Origin: Bog-473 sp963838835
GTDB lineage: Bacteria > Actinomycetota > Acidimicrobiia > Acidimicrobiales > RAAP-2
Assembly (NCBI GenBank): GCA_963838835.1
Contig: CAWITA010000026.1
Coordinates: 186,001-250,000, forward strand
Length of the DNA stretch: 64,000 nt
Direction of reading: 5' to 3'
Position 1 is the stretch's first letter. Each line of letters opens with the position of its first letter. A program made the position numbers and the translations under genes. Below are positions 30,659 through 39,389 of this stretch, piece by piece. The notes below the pieces were generated by a model that worked only from the letters and a program-made list of their open reading frames with translations, did not search any database and had not been told where the DNA came from.

Positions 30659-32625
30659 GCCGGCTCCACGACCACGAGGAGGTCGTTCACGTCGACCTGT
30701 TGCCCGGGTACGCAGGAGACCGCGGTCACGGTCCCGGCGCCGTTCGCCCGCAGGGTGTGTTCCATCTTCATGGCCTCGAGCACGACGAGTCCTTCTCCCT
30801 CGGCCACCGTGTCGCCCTCGACCACGAGCACCTTGGTGATGGCACCCGGCAGCGGGGCCCGGCACTCCCCGGCCACGCCCCCGCGCTCGTCGGGATCGTC
30901 CTCGGTGCGCAGGGCGAAGGCGGACTGTCCCTCCGGCCCGTTCACGTCGGCCCGGTGGGCGGAGTGCCGCACCCGGTAGCGCCGGCGCTGCCCGTCGTCC
31001 GCCGTGAGGTCGACCACATTGCCGTCGACCCGCGCCGTGCCGACACCGCGCCAGGCGCCGTCGACGAGTACCTCCGCGGGCTCGTCCGGCCTCGCGACAC
31101 GAACCTCCATCGTCCCGGCGTCGTCCGTCAGCTGGTCCGCGTGGAGAGGGCGCCCGACGTTGCGCCAACCCGCCGCCGGCACGGGGACCAAGCTGGCGGT
31201 CGCCCGTTCCTCGAGGAGGCAGAAGGCCACCGCCGCGCCGTGGCGGCGGCGCGCCTCGTCGGTCAGCCGCGCGTCGCGCAGGTCCGGACGGCGTTCGAGG
31301 AGATGCACGTCCACCTCGCCGGCCCGGAAGGCCGGGTCGTCGAGCACCGCCGCGAGCAGGGCGCGGTTGGTCTCGAGACCGTCGAGCTCGAGGGCGCGCA
31401 GCGCGAGGGACAGCCGCCCGATCGCTGCGGCCCGGTCCTCGCCGTGCGCCATCAGCTTGGCCACCAGCGAGTCGTAGGCGGGGCTCACCGCGCTGCCCGA
31501 CTCGACGCCGCGGTCGGTGCGTAGGCCGGGCCCCTCGGGCCAGCGCACGTGGGCGACCGTGCCCGGCGTCGGCCGGTAGTCCTCGCGTGGGCGCTCGGCA
31601 CACAGGCGCACCTCGACGGCATGACCGGTCACCTCCACCTCGGCCTGGCCGAACGGAAGCGGGCGGCCGGAGGCCACCGCCAGCTGCAGGCCCACCAGGT
31701 CGAGGCCCGTGACCAACTCGGTCACGCCGTGCTCGACCTGGAGGCGGGTGTTCATCTCCAAGAAGTAGAAGCCGCTCGCGTCGACCAGGTACTCCACCGT
31801 CCCGACACCGACGTAGGCCACCGCCTTGGCCGCGGCCAGCGCCGCCTGCCACATCTGGTGACGCGTCTCCTGCGCCACGAGGACCGCCGGGGCCTCCTCG
31901 ATCACCTTCTGGTGCCGGCGCTGCACCGAGCACTCCCGATCGAACAGGTGCAGCACGCTGCCGTGGCCGTCCCCGACGATCTGCACCTCGACGTGACGGG
32001 GGGCGGACAGGTACCGCTCCACGAAGACCTCGTCCGAGCCGAAGGCGGCCGCCGCCTCGCGCTGCGCCGATGCCACGGCCTCGGCCAACGCACCGGGTTC
32101 GCGCACGAGTCGCATCCCGCGGCCGCCACCTCCGGCGGACGCCTTGACGAGCAGCGGGTAGCCCACCGACGCGGCGGTCGCCGTCAGCTCCACGTCCGCT
32201 GCGGCGGCCGGGACCACCGCACTCGGCAGCACCGGCACGCCGGCCTCGGCGACCACGGCCTTGGCCGTCGCCTTGTGGCCCATGACCCGCATCGCGTCGG
32301 GCGGCGGGCCGACCCACACGATGCCGGCCCGCGCGCACGCTTCCGGGAGGGCCGGGTTCTCGGAGAGGAACCCGTAGCCCGGGTGCAGCGCGTCGGCGCC
32401 GGCCCGGTGCGCGGCGCGCACCAACGCCTCGGGGTCGAGATAGGTCTCGCGCACCGTCGCCCCGGCCAGCAGCACCGCGACGTCGGCCTCGGCGATGTGC
32501 GGACTCCCCGCGTCGTCGGCCGTGTAGACAGCCACGGCCTCACACCCGGCGGCGTGCGCGCCGGTGATGACCCGCCGGGCGATCTCGCCCCGGTTGGCCA
32601 CGAGGAGGCGGCGGATCGGGGGCAT
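30655..32625 (-). CDS. Acyl-CoA carboxylase alpha subunit (biotin carboxylase + BCCP)
   Basis: 656 residues. RRLLVANRGEIARRV starts the biotin carboxylase domain; KASAGGGGRGMR is the ATP-grasp glycine loop; FLEMNTRLQVEHGVTE is the catalytic ERxVxH-type region. The C-terminus carries the biotinyl-lysine motif EAMKMEH. Carboxylates biotin with bicarbonate and ATP for the beta subunit encoded immediately upstream (TGATG overlap). Context with AtuA favours a geranyl- or methylcrotonyl-CoA type substrate (inference). Confidence 0.95.
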   Translation of the reverse strand: MPPIRRLLVANRGEIARRVITGAHAAGCEAVAVYTADDAGSPHIAEADVAVLLAGATVRETYLDPEALVRAAHRAGADALHPGYGFLSENPALPEACARAGIVWVGPPPDAMRVMGHKATAKAVVAEAGVPVLPSAVVPAAAADVELTATAASVGYPLLVKASAGGGGRGMRLVREPGALAEAVASAQREAAAAFGSDEVFVERYLSAPRHVEVQIVGDGHGSVLHLFDRECSVQRRHQKVIEEAPAVLVAQETRHQMWQAALAAAKAVAYVGVGTVEYLVDASGFYFLEMNTRLQVEHGVTELVTGLDLVGLQLAVASGRPLPFGQAEVEVTGHAVEVRLCAERPREDYRPTPGTVAHVRWPEGPGLRTDRGVESGSAVSPAYDSLVAKLMAHGEDRAAAIGRLSLALRALELDGLETNRALLAAVLDDPAFRAGEVDVHLLERRPDLRDARLTDEARRRHGAAVAFCLLEERATASLVPVPAAGWRNVGRPLHADQLTDDAGTMEVRVARPDEPAEVLVDGAWRGVGTARVDGNVVDLTADDGQRRRYRVRHSAHRADVNGPEGQSAFALRTEDDPDERGGVAGECRAPLPGAITKVLVVEGDTVAEGEGLVVLEAMKMEHTLRANGAGTVTAVSCVPGQQVDVNDLLVVVEPA

Positions 32626-34223
32626 CAGTGTCGCACCACGCCGAAGACGGCCGTCCCGCGCACCGGCGCCGAGTGCACGGCGGTGAGGGCGATGGCGAGC
32701 ACGGTGCGCGTGTCGCGTGGGTCGATGATCCCGTCGTCCCACAGCCGCCCCGTGGCGTACTGCGCGGTCGACTCCTCCTCGATCTGTTGCTCGGTGGCCC
32801 GGCGCAGTTCCTCGTCGGCGGCCGCGTCGAACGGCCGGCCCGCCGCCTCGGCTGCATTGCGGCGCACGATGGAGAGGACGCCCGCCAGCTGCTTGGGCCC
32901 CATCACGGCGATGCGGTGGTTCGGCCAGGTGAAGATGAATCGGGGGTCGTAGGCCCGGCCCGCCATGGCGTAGTTGCCGGCCCCGTAGCTGGCGCCGACC
33001 ATGAGCGTCAGATGGGGCACCGTCGAGTTGGAGACGGCGTTGATCAGCTTGGCCCCGTCCTTGATGATCCCGCCCTGCTCGTAGCGCGTGCCGACCATGA
33101 ACCCGGTGATGTTCTGCACGAACAGGATCGGGGTGTCCGTCCGGTTGCACAGCTCGATGAACTGCGCACCCTTCTGCGCCTCCGGCGAGAAGAGGATGCC
33201 GTTGTTGGCCACGACCCCGACCGGATACCCGCCGACGGAGGCCCAGCCGCAGACGAGCTGGGGGCCGTAGAGCTCCTTGAATTCCTCGAAGCGCGACCCG
33301 TCGAGAACCCGGGCCAGGATCTCGCGTACGTCGAAGGGCACGCGCACGTCCACCGACGCGATGCCGAGCAGCTCCTCAGCCGGGTAGAGCGGCTCGTCGG
33401 CGGGACCGGCCGGAGCGGGGCCGAGCCGGGTCCAGTACAGGTGGGCGACGATGCCCCGGGCCAGGCGGAGCGCCTCGGGCTCGTCGCGGGCCAGGTAGTC
33501 GCACAGACCCGACGTCCGGGCGTGCATGGCCGCACCGCCCAGCTCCTCCTCGTTGGCCTCCTCGCCGATGGCCATCTTGACCAGTGGCGGCCCGCCCAGA
33601 AAGACGCGGGCCTGGTCCTCGACCATGACGGTGTAGTCGCTCATGCCCGGGAGGTAGGCGCCGCCGGCGGTGGACGAGCCGAACACGACGCAGATGGTGG
33701 GGATGCCCTGGGCCGAGAGCTGGGTCAGGCGGCGGAACTGCTCGCCACCGGGCACGAACACGTCGGCCTGGCGCGGCAGGTCGGCTCCTCCGGATTCCAC
33801 CAGGATCAACACCGGGAGGCGATTCTCCTCGGCCACATCCATGGCACGCAGGAGCTTGCGGATGGTCGTGGGGCTCGTCGTCCCCCCGCGCACGGTCGGG
33901 TCGTTCGCGATGACCAGGCACTGGGTGTGCACCACCTCGACGAGCGCGACGACGACGCCGCCGCCCACTGGGTCGCCGGTGTGCAGACCGGCCAGCGGGC
34001 AGAGCTCGAGGACGGGCGTGCCGGGGTCCACCAGCGCCTCGAGGCGCTCGCGCACCATCATCTTGCCCCGGGCGCGGTGACGCTCGACGTACTGGGGTCC
34101 GCCCCCGGCCAAGACGTCGTCGTGCAGGGCCCGGACCTCGTCTGCGAGCGCGCGCATGGCGGTCGCGTTGTCCATGAACTCGTCGGCGGCCACCACCAGG
34201 TGCGAGCGGATGGGCGTGCTCAC
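32625..34223 (-). CDS. Acyl-CoA carboxylase beta subunit (carboxyltransferase)
   Basis: 532 residues. LVESGGADLPRQADVF, FGSSTAGGAYLPGMSDY and FVQNITGFMVGTRYEQGGI are the signature blocks of methylcrotonyl/geranyl-CoA carboxyltransferases. Transfers CO2 from biotin to the acyl-CoA. GTG 34223 overlaps the hydratase stop (GTGA) and its own stop overlaps the alpha subunit ATG. This subfamily differs from propionyl/acetyl-CoA carboxylase beta chains in the GGADLPRQ block. Confidence 0.95.
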   Translation of the reverse strand: MSTPIRSHLVVAADEFMDNATAMRALADEVRALHDDVLAGGGPQYVERHRARGKMMVRERLEALVDPGTPVLELCPLAGLHTGDPVGGGVVVALVEVVHTQCLVIANDPTVRGGTTSPTTIRKLLRAMDVAEENRLPVLILVESGGADLPRQADVFVPGGEQFRRLTQLSAQGIPTICVVFGSSTAGGAYLPGMSDYTVMVEDQARVFLGGPPLVKMAIGEEANEEELGGAAMHARTSGLCDYLARDEPEALRLARGIVAHLYWTRLGPAPAGPADEPLYPAEELLGIASVDVRVPFDVREILARVLDGSRFEEFKELYGPQLVCGWASVGGYPVGVVANNGILFSPEAQKGAQFIELCNRTDTPILFVQNITGFMVGTRYEQGGIIKDGAKLINAVSNSTVPHLTLMVGASYGAGNYAMAGRAYDPRFIFTWPNHRIAVMGPKQLAGVLSIVRRNAAEAAGRPFDAAADEELRRATEQQIEEESTAQYATGRLWDDGIIDPRDTRTVLAIALTAVHSAPVRGTAVFGVVRH

Positions 34224-34981
34224 CGCGTCGTGTCCCAGGCGGGACGACGCTTCTGGAGGAAAGCCTCCATCCCCTCCGCGGCCTCGGCGCCGGCGAAGAG
34301 CTCGGCCGACGTTGACGCTGCGGCCGCCAGTCCCTCGGCCCACCCCTGCGTCGGCAGCGTCCGCAACAGCCCCTTGGTGGCTCGCACCGCGCCGGGCGCG
34401 GTCGCGCGCAGCGCCTTCGTCTGCTGTTCGACCCAGGCGTCCAGCCCCACCTCGTCGTCAGCCACCGCGGACAGCAGTCCCGCGTCGGCCGCCTCCCGCG
34501 CGCTGAAACGCTCGCCCGTGAGCGTGGCGCGGGTCAGGAAGCGACGGTCGACCACGCGCAGCGCCGGGACCAAGATCATGGCGGGCGCCACCCCGACCCT
34601 GACCTCCGTGAAGGCGAACGTGCTCGCCGCCGCGGCCACCGCGAGGTCCGACGCTGCGATGAGGCCCAGGCCGCCCGCCCGCGTGTGACCGTTCACCCGT
34701 GCGATGACCGGCACCGGGCTCTCGATGATGCCGGTGAGGATGTCGGGCATGCGGTTGGGCGCCGCCGCGCCTCGCTCCGAGAGGTCGGCCCCGGAGCAAA
34801 ACACGGTGCCCGACCCCGTGAGCACGACGGCCCGCACGTCGGGGGCGCTCGTCGCATCACGCAACGCCCGCTCCAACTGCTCGAGCAGGCGCGCCGAGAG
34901 GGCGTTGCGGTTGTGGGGTGAATCGAGCGTCAGGGTGCGGATACCGTCACTGTGCTGCACACCGACCAACACATCCGTCAC
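34220..34981 (-). CDS. Enoyl-CoA hydratase family protein of the carboxylase operon
   Basis: 253 residues, crotonase fold with GSGTVFCSGADLSERG and NGHTRAGGLGLIAASDLAVA. The second segment forms the oxyanion hole; it has Arg-Ala-Gly-Gly where many have Gly-Ala/Gly-Gly. First gene of the operon ECH-beta-alpha-AtuA. GTG 34981 lies 8 nt after a TACACT box. Expected to hydrate the carboxylated enoyl-CoA (glutaconyl- or isohexenyl-glutaconyl-CoA), by context. Confidence 0.88.
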   Translation of the reverse strand: MTDVLVGVQHSDGIRTLTLDSPHNRNALSARLLEQLERALRDATSAPDVRAVVLTGSGTVFCSGADLSERGAAAPNRMPDILTGIIESPVPVIARVNGHTRAGGLGLIAASDLAVAAAASTFAFTEVRVGVAPAMILVPALRVVDRRFLTRATLTGERFSAREAADAGLLSAVADDEVGLDAWVEQQTKALRATAPGAVRATKGLLRTLPTQGWAEGLAAAASTSAELFAGAEAAEGMEAFLQKRRPAWDTTR

Positions 34982-34989
34982 GGGTGGTG

Positions 34990-34995
34990 AGTGTA
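34990..34995 (-). promoter_or_regulatory. -10 box (TACACT) for the carboxylase operon
   Basis: Minus-strand TACACT ends 8 nt before GTG 34981. It diverges from the TATCGT box of the acyl-CoA dehydrogenase gene within a 61-bp gap. Confidence 0.5.
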
Positions 34996-35030
34996 GGGGT
35001 GTCCGCCGAAGAGCCGAAAATGGCCGGTGG

Positions 35031-35036
35031 TATCGT
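35031..35036 (+). promoter_or_regulatory. -10 box (TATCGT) for acyl-CoA dehydrogenase
   Basis: TATCGT ends 6 nt before GTG 35043, fixing this GTG as the likely leaderless start. Confidence 0.5.
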
Positions 35037-35042
35037 GCGCCG

Positions 35043-36191
35043 GTGATCGAGACCGCCGAGCACCAGTTGTTCCGCAAGACCCTGCGGGACCTCTTCGAGC
35101 GGGAGATCGAGCCGCATGTCGACGAGTGGGAAGAGGCCCGCACCTTCCCGGCCCACGCCCTCTTCCCCAAACTGGCGGCCGTCGGGCTGTTCGGGCTCGA
35201 GTACGACGAGGCGTACGGCGGCATGGGCGCGGACCACACGTACACGCTCATCGCCGGCGAGGAGATGGGCCGCATCAGCTGCGGGGCCGTGCCCATGGCG
35301 ATGGCCGTCCAGATGGCGATGGCCACGCCGGCGCTCGCTCGTTACGGATCGCCCGCGCTGAAGGAGCAGTTCCTCGCGCCCGCCATTCGGGGCGAGGTCG
35401 TGACCTCCATCGCCGTGACCGAACCCGACGCGGGCAGCGACGTCGCCGGCATCCGGACCCGCGCGGCGCGCGACGGCGACGAATGGGTCATCAACGGCTC
35501 CAAGCTCTTCATCACGAACGGCACCCAGGCCGATTGGCTCTGCCTCCTGGCTCGGACGTCCGACGACCCGGGCCACCAAGGCATGTCGCTGATCGTCGTC
35601 CCGACGGCACTGCCCGGTGTGGTGGTCTCGCGCAAGCTCGAGAAGCTCGGCATGTGGTCGAGCGACACCGCCGAGCTCTCGTTCTCCGACGTGCGCGTCC
35701 CGGTCGCCAACACCATCGGCGAGATCGGCCGCGGCTTCCAACAGCAGATGGCGCAGTTCCAGGCGGAGCGCCTGATCACCTTCTACAAACAGGTCGGCTC
35801 CATTGAGCTGGCACTCGGACGTACCAAGGCGTACCTGCGTGAGCGCCGCGCTTTTGGCGCGCCGCTCCTGGCCAACCAGCACCTGCAGTTCGTCCTGGCC
35901 GAGCTTTCGGCCCGTCACGACGTCCTGAAGCATTACGCCCGCACCACCGCCGAAGCCGTCGTGCGGGGCGAGGACGTCACGCGGCAGGCCACCATCGCCA
36001 AGCTGCTCGGGTCGCGGCTCCAACGCGAGGTGGCGGACTGGGCGGTGCAGCTCCACGGCGGCATGGGCTACATGGCCGAGAACTGGACCTCGCGCTACTT
36101 CCGCGACACCCGGCTCGACTCCATCGGCGCCGGAGCCGACGAGGTGATGCTGCGCATCCTCGCCCGCATGGACGGTTACTCGGCCGAGTAG
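35043..36191 (+). CDS. Acyl-CoA dehydrogenase
   Basis: 382 residues. ETAEHQLFRKTLRDLFEREI opens the alpha domain; SIAVTEPDAGSDVAGIRTRA is the FAD/acyl signature 1; QLHGGMGYMAENWTSRYFRD is signature 2. Flavin enzyme that makes the alpha,beta-enoyl-CoA. Divergent from the carboxylase operon and likely the AtuD/isovaleryl- or citronellyl-CoA dehydrogenase step of the same pathway (inference). Its last 16 bases overlap the end of the convergent GNAT gene. Confidence 0.93.
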   Translation: MIETAEHQLFRKTLRDLFEREIEPHVDEWEEARTFPAHALFPKLAAVGLFGLEYDEAYGGMGADHTYTLIAGEEMGRISCGAVPMAMAVQMAMATPALARYGSPALKEQFLAPAIRGEVVTSIAVTEPDAGSDVAGIRTRAARDGDEWVINGSKLFITNGTQADWLCLLARTSDDPGHQGMSLIVVPTALPGVVVSRKLEKLGMWSSDTAELSFSDVRVPVANTIGEIGRGFQQQMAQFQAERLITFYKQVGSIELALGRTKAYLRERRAFGAPLLANQHLQFVLAELSARHDVLKHYARTTAEAVVRGEDVTRQATIAKLLGSRLQREVADWAVQLHGGMGYMAENWTSRYFRDTRLDSIGAGADEVMLRILARMDGYSAE

Positions 36192-36736
36192 CGGGCCTCC
36201 TCCCAGCGGTCGCGCGTCAACTCCTTCACGGCGACCGCCTGGCCCCGGGGCCCGCTGGTGCTGAGCCAATGCGTGAAGCCCAGCCTTTCCATGACCCGTC
36301 CCGACGCCACGTTCTCCGGCTCGTAGATGCTGACGATGCGTTCGAGACCACCCGCGCTGAACCCGAACTCGACCGCGGCGGCCCCCACCTCGGTCGCCAG
36401 GCCGCGCCCACGGTAGGGGCCCGACAGCCGCCACCCGACCTCGACCGCCGGGAGGATCTCGGGCAGGAAGTGGGGCACGGCGAGGCCGGCCCACCCGATC
36501 ATGGCCCCGCTCTCCCGGTCGATCAGGGCCTCGATCCCAAATCCGTCGCTCTCGTAGCGTTGCAGCATCCGGGTGAGGAACTCCGCCGTCTGCTCCCGGC
36601 TCATCCCCTCGCGCCGCGGGTACCACCAGAACGACTCCTCGCGGTGGATCAGCGCGAGCTCGTCGAGGTCGGCGGGTGCGAAGGGCCGCAGCACGAGGCG
36701 CGGGGTGGTCAGCGTCGGGATGCCGGGACTGCCCAT
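36176..36736 (-). CDS. GNAT acetyltransferase, RimJ/RimL type
   Basis: 186 residues. TPRLVLRPFAPADLDELALI, VEVGWRLSGPYRGRGLATEVG (acetyl-CoA pyrophosphate loop RGRGLA) and NVASGRVMERLGFTH are the conserved strands. Complete, unlike the GNAT remnant near 25.8 kb. The acceptor is unknown. Lies 10 nt after the small hypothetical gene on the same strand. Confidence 0.9.
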   Translation of the reverse strand: MGSPGIPTLTTPRLVLRPFAPADLDELALIHREESFWWYPRREGMSREQTAEFLTRMLQRYESDGFGIEALIDRESGAMIGWAGLAVPHFLPEILPAVEVGWRLSGPYRGRGLATEVGAAAVEFGFSAGGLERIVSIYEPENVASGRVMERLGFTHWLSTSGPRGQAVAVKELTRDRWEEARYSAE

Positions 36737-36746
36737 CGCTGCCGGT

Positions 36747-37016
36747 TCAGCCGAGTGGGAGTCCGGGTGCGTCGGCCAGCGACGGATCGCGGCCGGGACG
36801 GGCGGAGGCCGCGTAGAGCTGGTCCGGCCGGAACGACCGCACGGCGCGGTCCCCGGTTCGGCCGCCCACGACCTCGACCCATGCCTCGCCGGTGTCCTCG
36901 TTGATGACGTGCGCCACGAACTGCCACGACGCGCCGCGGAGGCGCGTGCCGTCGACCTGGACGGGGTCGCCTGGGCGCAGCCCGGCCCAGCGGGTCGAGC
37001 GGCGGAGGTCAGCCAC
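36747..37016 (-). CDS. Small conserved hypothetical protein
   Basis: 89 residues from GTG 37016. The middle, WQFVAHVINEDTGEAWVEVV followed by RAVRSFRPDQLYA, looks like a compact beta-rich domain seen in actinobacterial hypotheticals; I know no function. No signal or membrane segment. Probably co-transcribed with the GNAT gene and divergent from the RecB-like gene. Confidence 0.55.
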   Translation of the reverse strand: MADLRRSTRWAGLRPGDPVQVDGTRLRGASWQFVAHVINEDTGEAWVEVVGGRTGDRAVRSFRPDQLYAASARPGRDPSLADAPGLPLG

Positions 37017-37108
37017 TGGGGCGGCGGCGGCGGATTGGTTGCGCGCGAGAGGACACGGGTCCTTTCTACCTGCTGGCGAGGATGAGCCGTGGCGGCACAC
37101 CCACGTCG

Positions 37109-37114
37109 TATCCT
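37109..37114 (+). promoter_or_regulatory. -10 box (TATCCT) for the RecB-like gene
   Basis: TATCCT ends 7 nt before GTG 37122 and so supports that start over the in-frame GTG at 37089. Confidence 0.5.
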
Positions 37115-37121
37115 GACCAGC

Positions 37122-37892
37122 GTGGCGCTCGATCCCCCGCGCACCCTGACGCCGTCCAAGGTCACCGCGTTCACCAACTGCCCGCTCGCCTTCCGGTTCT
37201 CCCAGATCGAGCGCCGCCCCGAGCCGCCGTCCCCCCACTCGGTCAAGGGAACCCTGGTGCACGCAGCCCTCGAGGGTCTGTTCTGGCACCACGCCCCGGG
37301 CGCCCGGAGTCGCGCTGCCGCGGCCGCCGAGCTGGAGCGGGCCTGGGGTGCGTTGCAGGACGACGAGGAGTTCCTCGAGCTCGAGCTCGACCCGGCCGCG
37401 GCCGCGGCCTTCCTGGCCGACGCCCGGACCCTCGTCGACAACTACTTCCGGCTGGAGGATCCCGACCGCACCCATGCGGTCGGGATGGAGCTCGGTGTCG
37501 AGACGATGGTCGACGGCATGCGGCTGCGCGGCATCATCGACCGGCTCGACCTGACGGCGGACGGGAGCCTCATCGTGGTCGACTACAAGACCGGGCGGGC
37601 CCCTTCGGAGCGCTTCGAGCGCGGCAGTCTGGGCGGCGTACAGACCTACGCCCTGCTCTGCGAGAGCGTGCTGGGTCGGGCCCCTTCCGAGGTCAGGCTC
37701 TTGTACCTGCGCCAGCCCGTGGCCATCTCGGCTGCGCCGTCCGCGCAGACGATCCGGGGCCAACGCAAGCGCGCTGTGGCGGTGTGGACGGCCATTGCCC
37801 GGGCCTGTGATGCCGAGGACTTCCGGCCGAACGTCGGCCCGTTGTGCGAATTCTGCCACTTCAAGGCGTCCTGCCCGGCCTTCGCCGCGTGA
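37122..37892 (+). CDS. RecB-family PD-(D/E)XK nuclease-like protein
   Basis: 256 residues. TPSKVTAFTNCPLAFRF, the His region GTLVHAALEGLF, GIIDRLDLTADGSLIVVDYKTG (catalytic D...DxK) and LCEFCHFKASCPAF with three cysteines match the RecB/Cas4-like exonuclease fold with a 4Fe-4S cluster (first Cys in TNCPLAF). Stand-alone proteins of this type are common in actinobacteria; a DNA repair role is likely but unproven. No cas genes are near. Confidence 0.85.
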   Translation: MALDPPRTLTPSKVTAFTNCPLAFRFSQIERRPEPPSPHSVKGTLVHAALEGLFWHHAPGARSRAAAAAELERAWGALQDDEEFLELELDPAAAAAFLADARTLVDNYFRLEDPDRTHAVGMELGVETMVDGMRLRGIIDRLDLTADGSLIVVDYKTGRAPSERFERGSLGGVQTYALLCESVLGRAPSEVRLLYLRQPVAISAAPSAQTIRGQRKRAVAVWTAIARACDAEDFRPNVGPLCEFCHFKASCPAFAA

Positions 37893-37902
37893 GCGGTCCG
37901 CG

Positions 37903-38517
37903 GTGAGCACCCTCGACGAGGCGGTCGACGCCGCCTTCGACCCTCTCCGGGGCAAGCCGGGCATCGACCGCGCCGCGGTCGTCGTCTCCAACCTGGCCGA
38001 CTTCGGCCTGATCTGGGTGGTGCTGGCCGGACTCAAGGCACGCCGGCGCGGGCCGGACCGGCGACGCGCCGTCGTCGCTCTCGGTGCCGCCGGGTTCTCT
38101 TCGCTCTTCGTGAGCAGGGCGGTCAAGGCGTCGGTCGAGCGGCAACGGCCCGACGAGCATCTCGCCGCGGCCGTCCGCACGCCGGCGAGCAGCAGCTTCC
38201 CGAGCGGGCACACGCTCGCCGCCTTCTGCACGGCCTTCGTCCTCGGAGACTCCGACGCCGAGACGGCGGTCCACGTCGGGTTCGCGGCGGCGGTCGCCGC
38301 GAGCCGCGTCCACCTGCGGGCCCACCATCCGACCGACGTGATCGGTGGTGCGATGATCGGTTCGGTGCTCGGGCTGGGGCTGCGCCCCATCGTCAACGTC
38401 GTCACCCCCGGTAGCCGGGGGCGCCGCGGACGCTCGGGGCGCCGGGGCCGTTCGAGACCGGGGCTCCGCGGCGCCCGAGGAATGAGCAAGGACGACCTTG
38501 TGTTCCATCAGTTATGA
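37903..38517 (+). CDS. PAP2 family phosphatase
   Basis: 204 residues. The three phosphatase motifs are present: KASVERQRP, SSSFPSGHT and SRVHLRAHHPTDVIGG, with membrane helices between them. Acts on a lipid phosphate such as undecaprenyl or phosphatidate diphosphates; substrate undefined. Ends in an unusually Arg/Gly-rich tail (RGRRGRSGRRGRSRPG). Its stop overlaps the next ATG (ATGA). Confidence 0.88.
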   Translation: MSTLDEAVDAAFDPLRGKPGIDRAAVVVSNLADFGLIWVVLAGLKARRRGPDRRRAVVALGAAGFSSLFVSRAVKASVERQRPDEHLAAAVRTPASSSFPSGHTLAAFCTAFVLGDSDAETAVHVGFAAAVAASRVHLRAHHPTDVIGGAMIGSVLGLGLRPIVNVVTPGSRGRRGRSGRRGRSRPGLRGARGMSKDDLVFHQL

Positions 38518-39113
38518 CGTCGTTTTCCGTGACCTGGGACTACCGGTGTCCCTTTGCCCGCAACGCCCATGAGCACATCGCCGTCGCCCTGGCTGACGGC
38601 GCCGACTGGGACGTCCGGTTCCTGCCGTTCTCACTGAGCCAGGTCCACGTCCCCGAGGGTGGAACACCGGTGTGGGACGACCCAGCCAAGGCGCAAGACC
38701 TCTTGGCGCTCGAGGCCGGGATCGTCGTGCGCGACCAATACCCCGATCGCTTCTTGCAGGCACACGTGGCCCTCTTCGCCGCCCGTCATGACGAAGGGCT
38801 CGATCTCCGGGTGCCTCGTGTCGTGGCCACTGTGCTCGACGTCGCCGGCCTGCCGGGTGACGCGATCGTCGAAGAGGCTGAGGCGGGTGGCGCGGTCAAG
38901 GAATTGCGACGCGCCCACGAGGAGGCGGTGGCCAAGTGGGGCGTGTTCGGCGTGCCGACCTTCGTGCTGGACGACCGCGCCGTGTTCGTGCGCCTGATGA
39001 GCCGGCCGCACGACGACGCCGCCTTGGCGCGGCGGACGATTCAAGGCGTGCTCGACCTGTTCGACTCCCAGCCCGACCTGAACGAATTCAAGTACACGAC
39101 ACTGTCTCGCTGA
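38514..39113 (+). CDS. DsbA/FrnE-like thioredoxin-fold protein
   Basis: 199 residues. VTWDYRCPFARNAHEHI gives a C-P-F-A motif with one Cys, as in 2-hydroxychromene-2-carboxylate isomerase/FrnE-like DsbA-fold proteins. WGVFGVPTFVLDDRAVF carries the cis-Pro. No signal peptide, so cytosolic. Translationally coupled to the PAP2 gene. Followed by the AT-rich palindrome at 39243. Confidence 0.85.
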   Translation: MTSFSVTWDYRCPFARNAHEHIAVALADGADWDVRFLPFSLSQVHVPEGGTPVWDDPAKAQDLLALEAGIVVRDQYPDRFLQAHVALFAARHDEGLDLRVPRVVATVLDVAGLPGDAIVEEAEAGGAVKELRRAHEEAVAKWGVFGVPTFVLDDRAVFVRLMSRPHDDAALARRTIQGVLDLFDSQPDLNEFKYTTLSR

Positions 39114-39242
39114 GCTTCGACGCGCCCTCTGGCTGAGCCCCCGGCCGGCGGTGGCGACGGGCCCTCGACCACCTCGCGTGCACGAGGAACCTTGGCGTGT
39201 GGGGTGTGCCCCGAAAGGATGTCGGTGGGTGTGCATCGGCGG

Positions 39243-39336
39243 CGTATATGGAAGGTTCCGTAATGCCCGCCCGTAACGGAAGGTTATAGCCACTATCCTT
39301 CCGTAACTCACCTCGTTTCGGAAGGTTTCATATACG
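39243..39336. repeat. Nested AT-rich palindrome, copy 1
   Basis: Outer inverted repeat CGTATATG ... CATATACG. Inside it is a strong hairpin: ACGGAAGG, bulge TT, ATAG, loop CCA, CTAT, CCTTCCGT. CGGAAGG-type words alternate in orientation. The same layout and length recur at 60938-61032. It sits in the gap between two convergent genes and is far more AT-rich than its surroundings. The remaining bases of 39114-39389 hold a hairpin at 39352 and nothing else I can support. Confidence 0.8.
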
Positions 39337-39351
39337 GGCGGACACGACCAC

Positions 39352-39370
39352 CGGCCCCGAGTCGGGGCCG
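39352..39370. terminator. GC-rich hairpin after the luciferase-like gene
   Basis: CGGCCCCG, loop AGT, CGGGGCCG. It lies 20 nt beyond the stop of the minus-strand luciferase-like gene. No T-run, as is common in high-GC actinobacteria. Confidence 0.5.
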
Positions 39371-39389
39371 ATACGACCGAATCAGCGAG

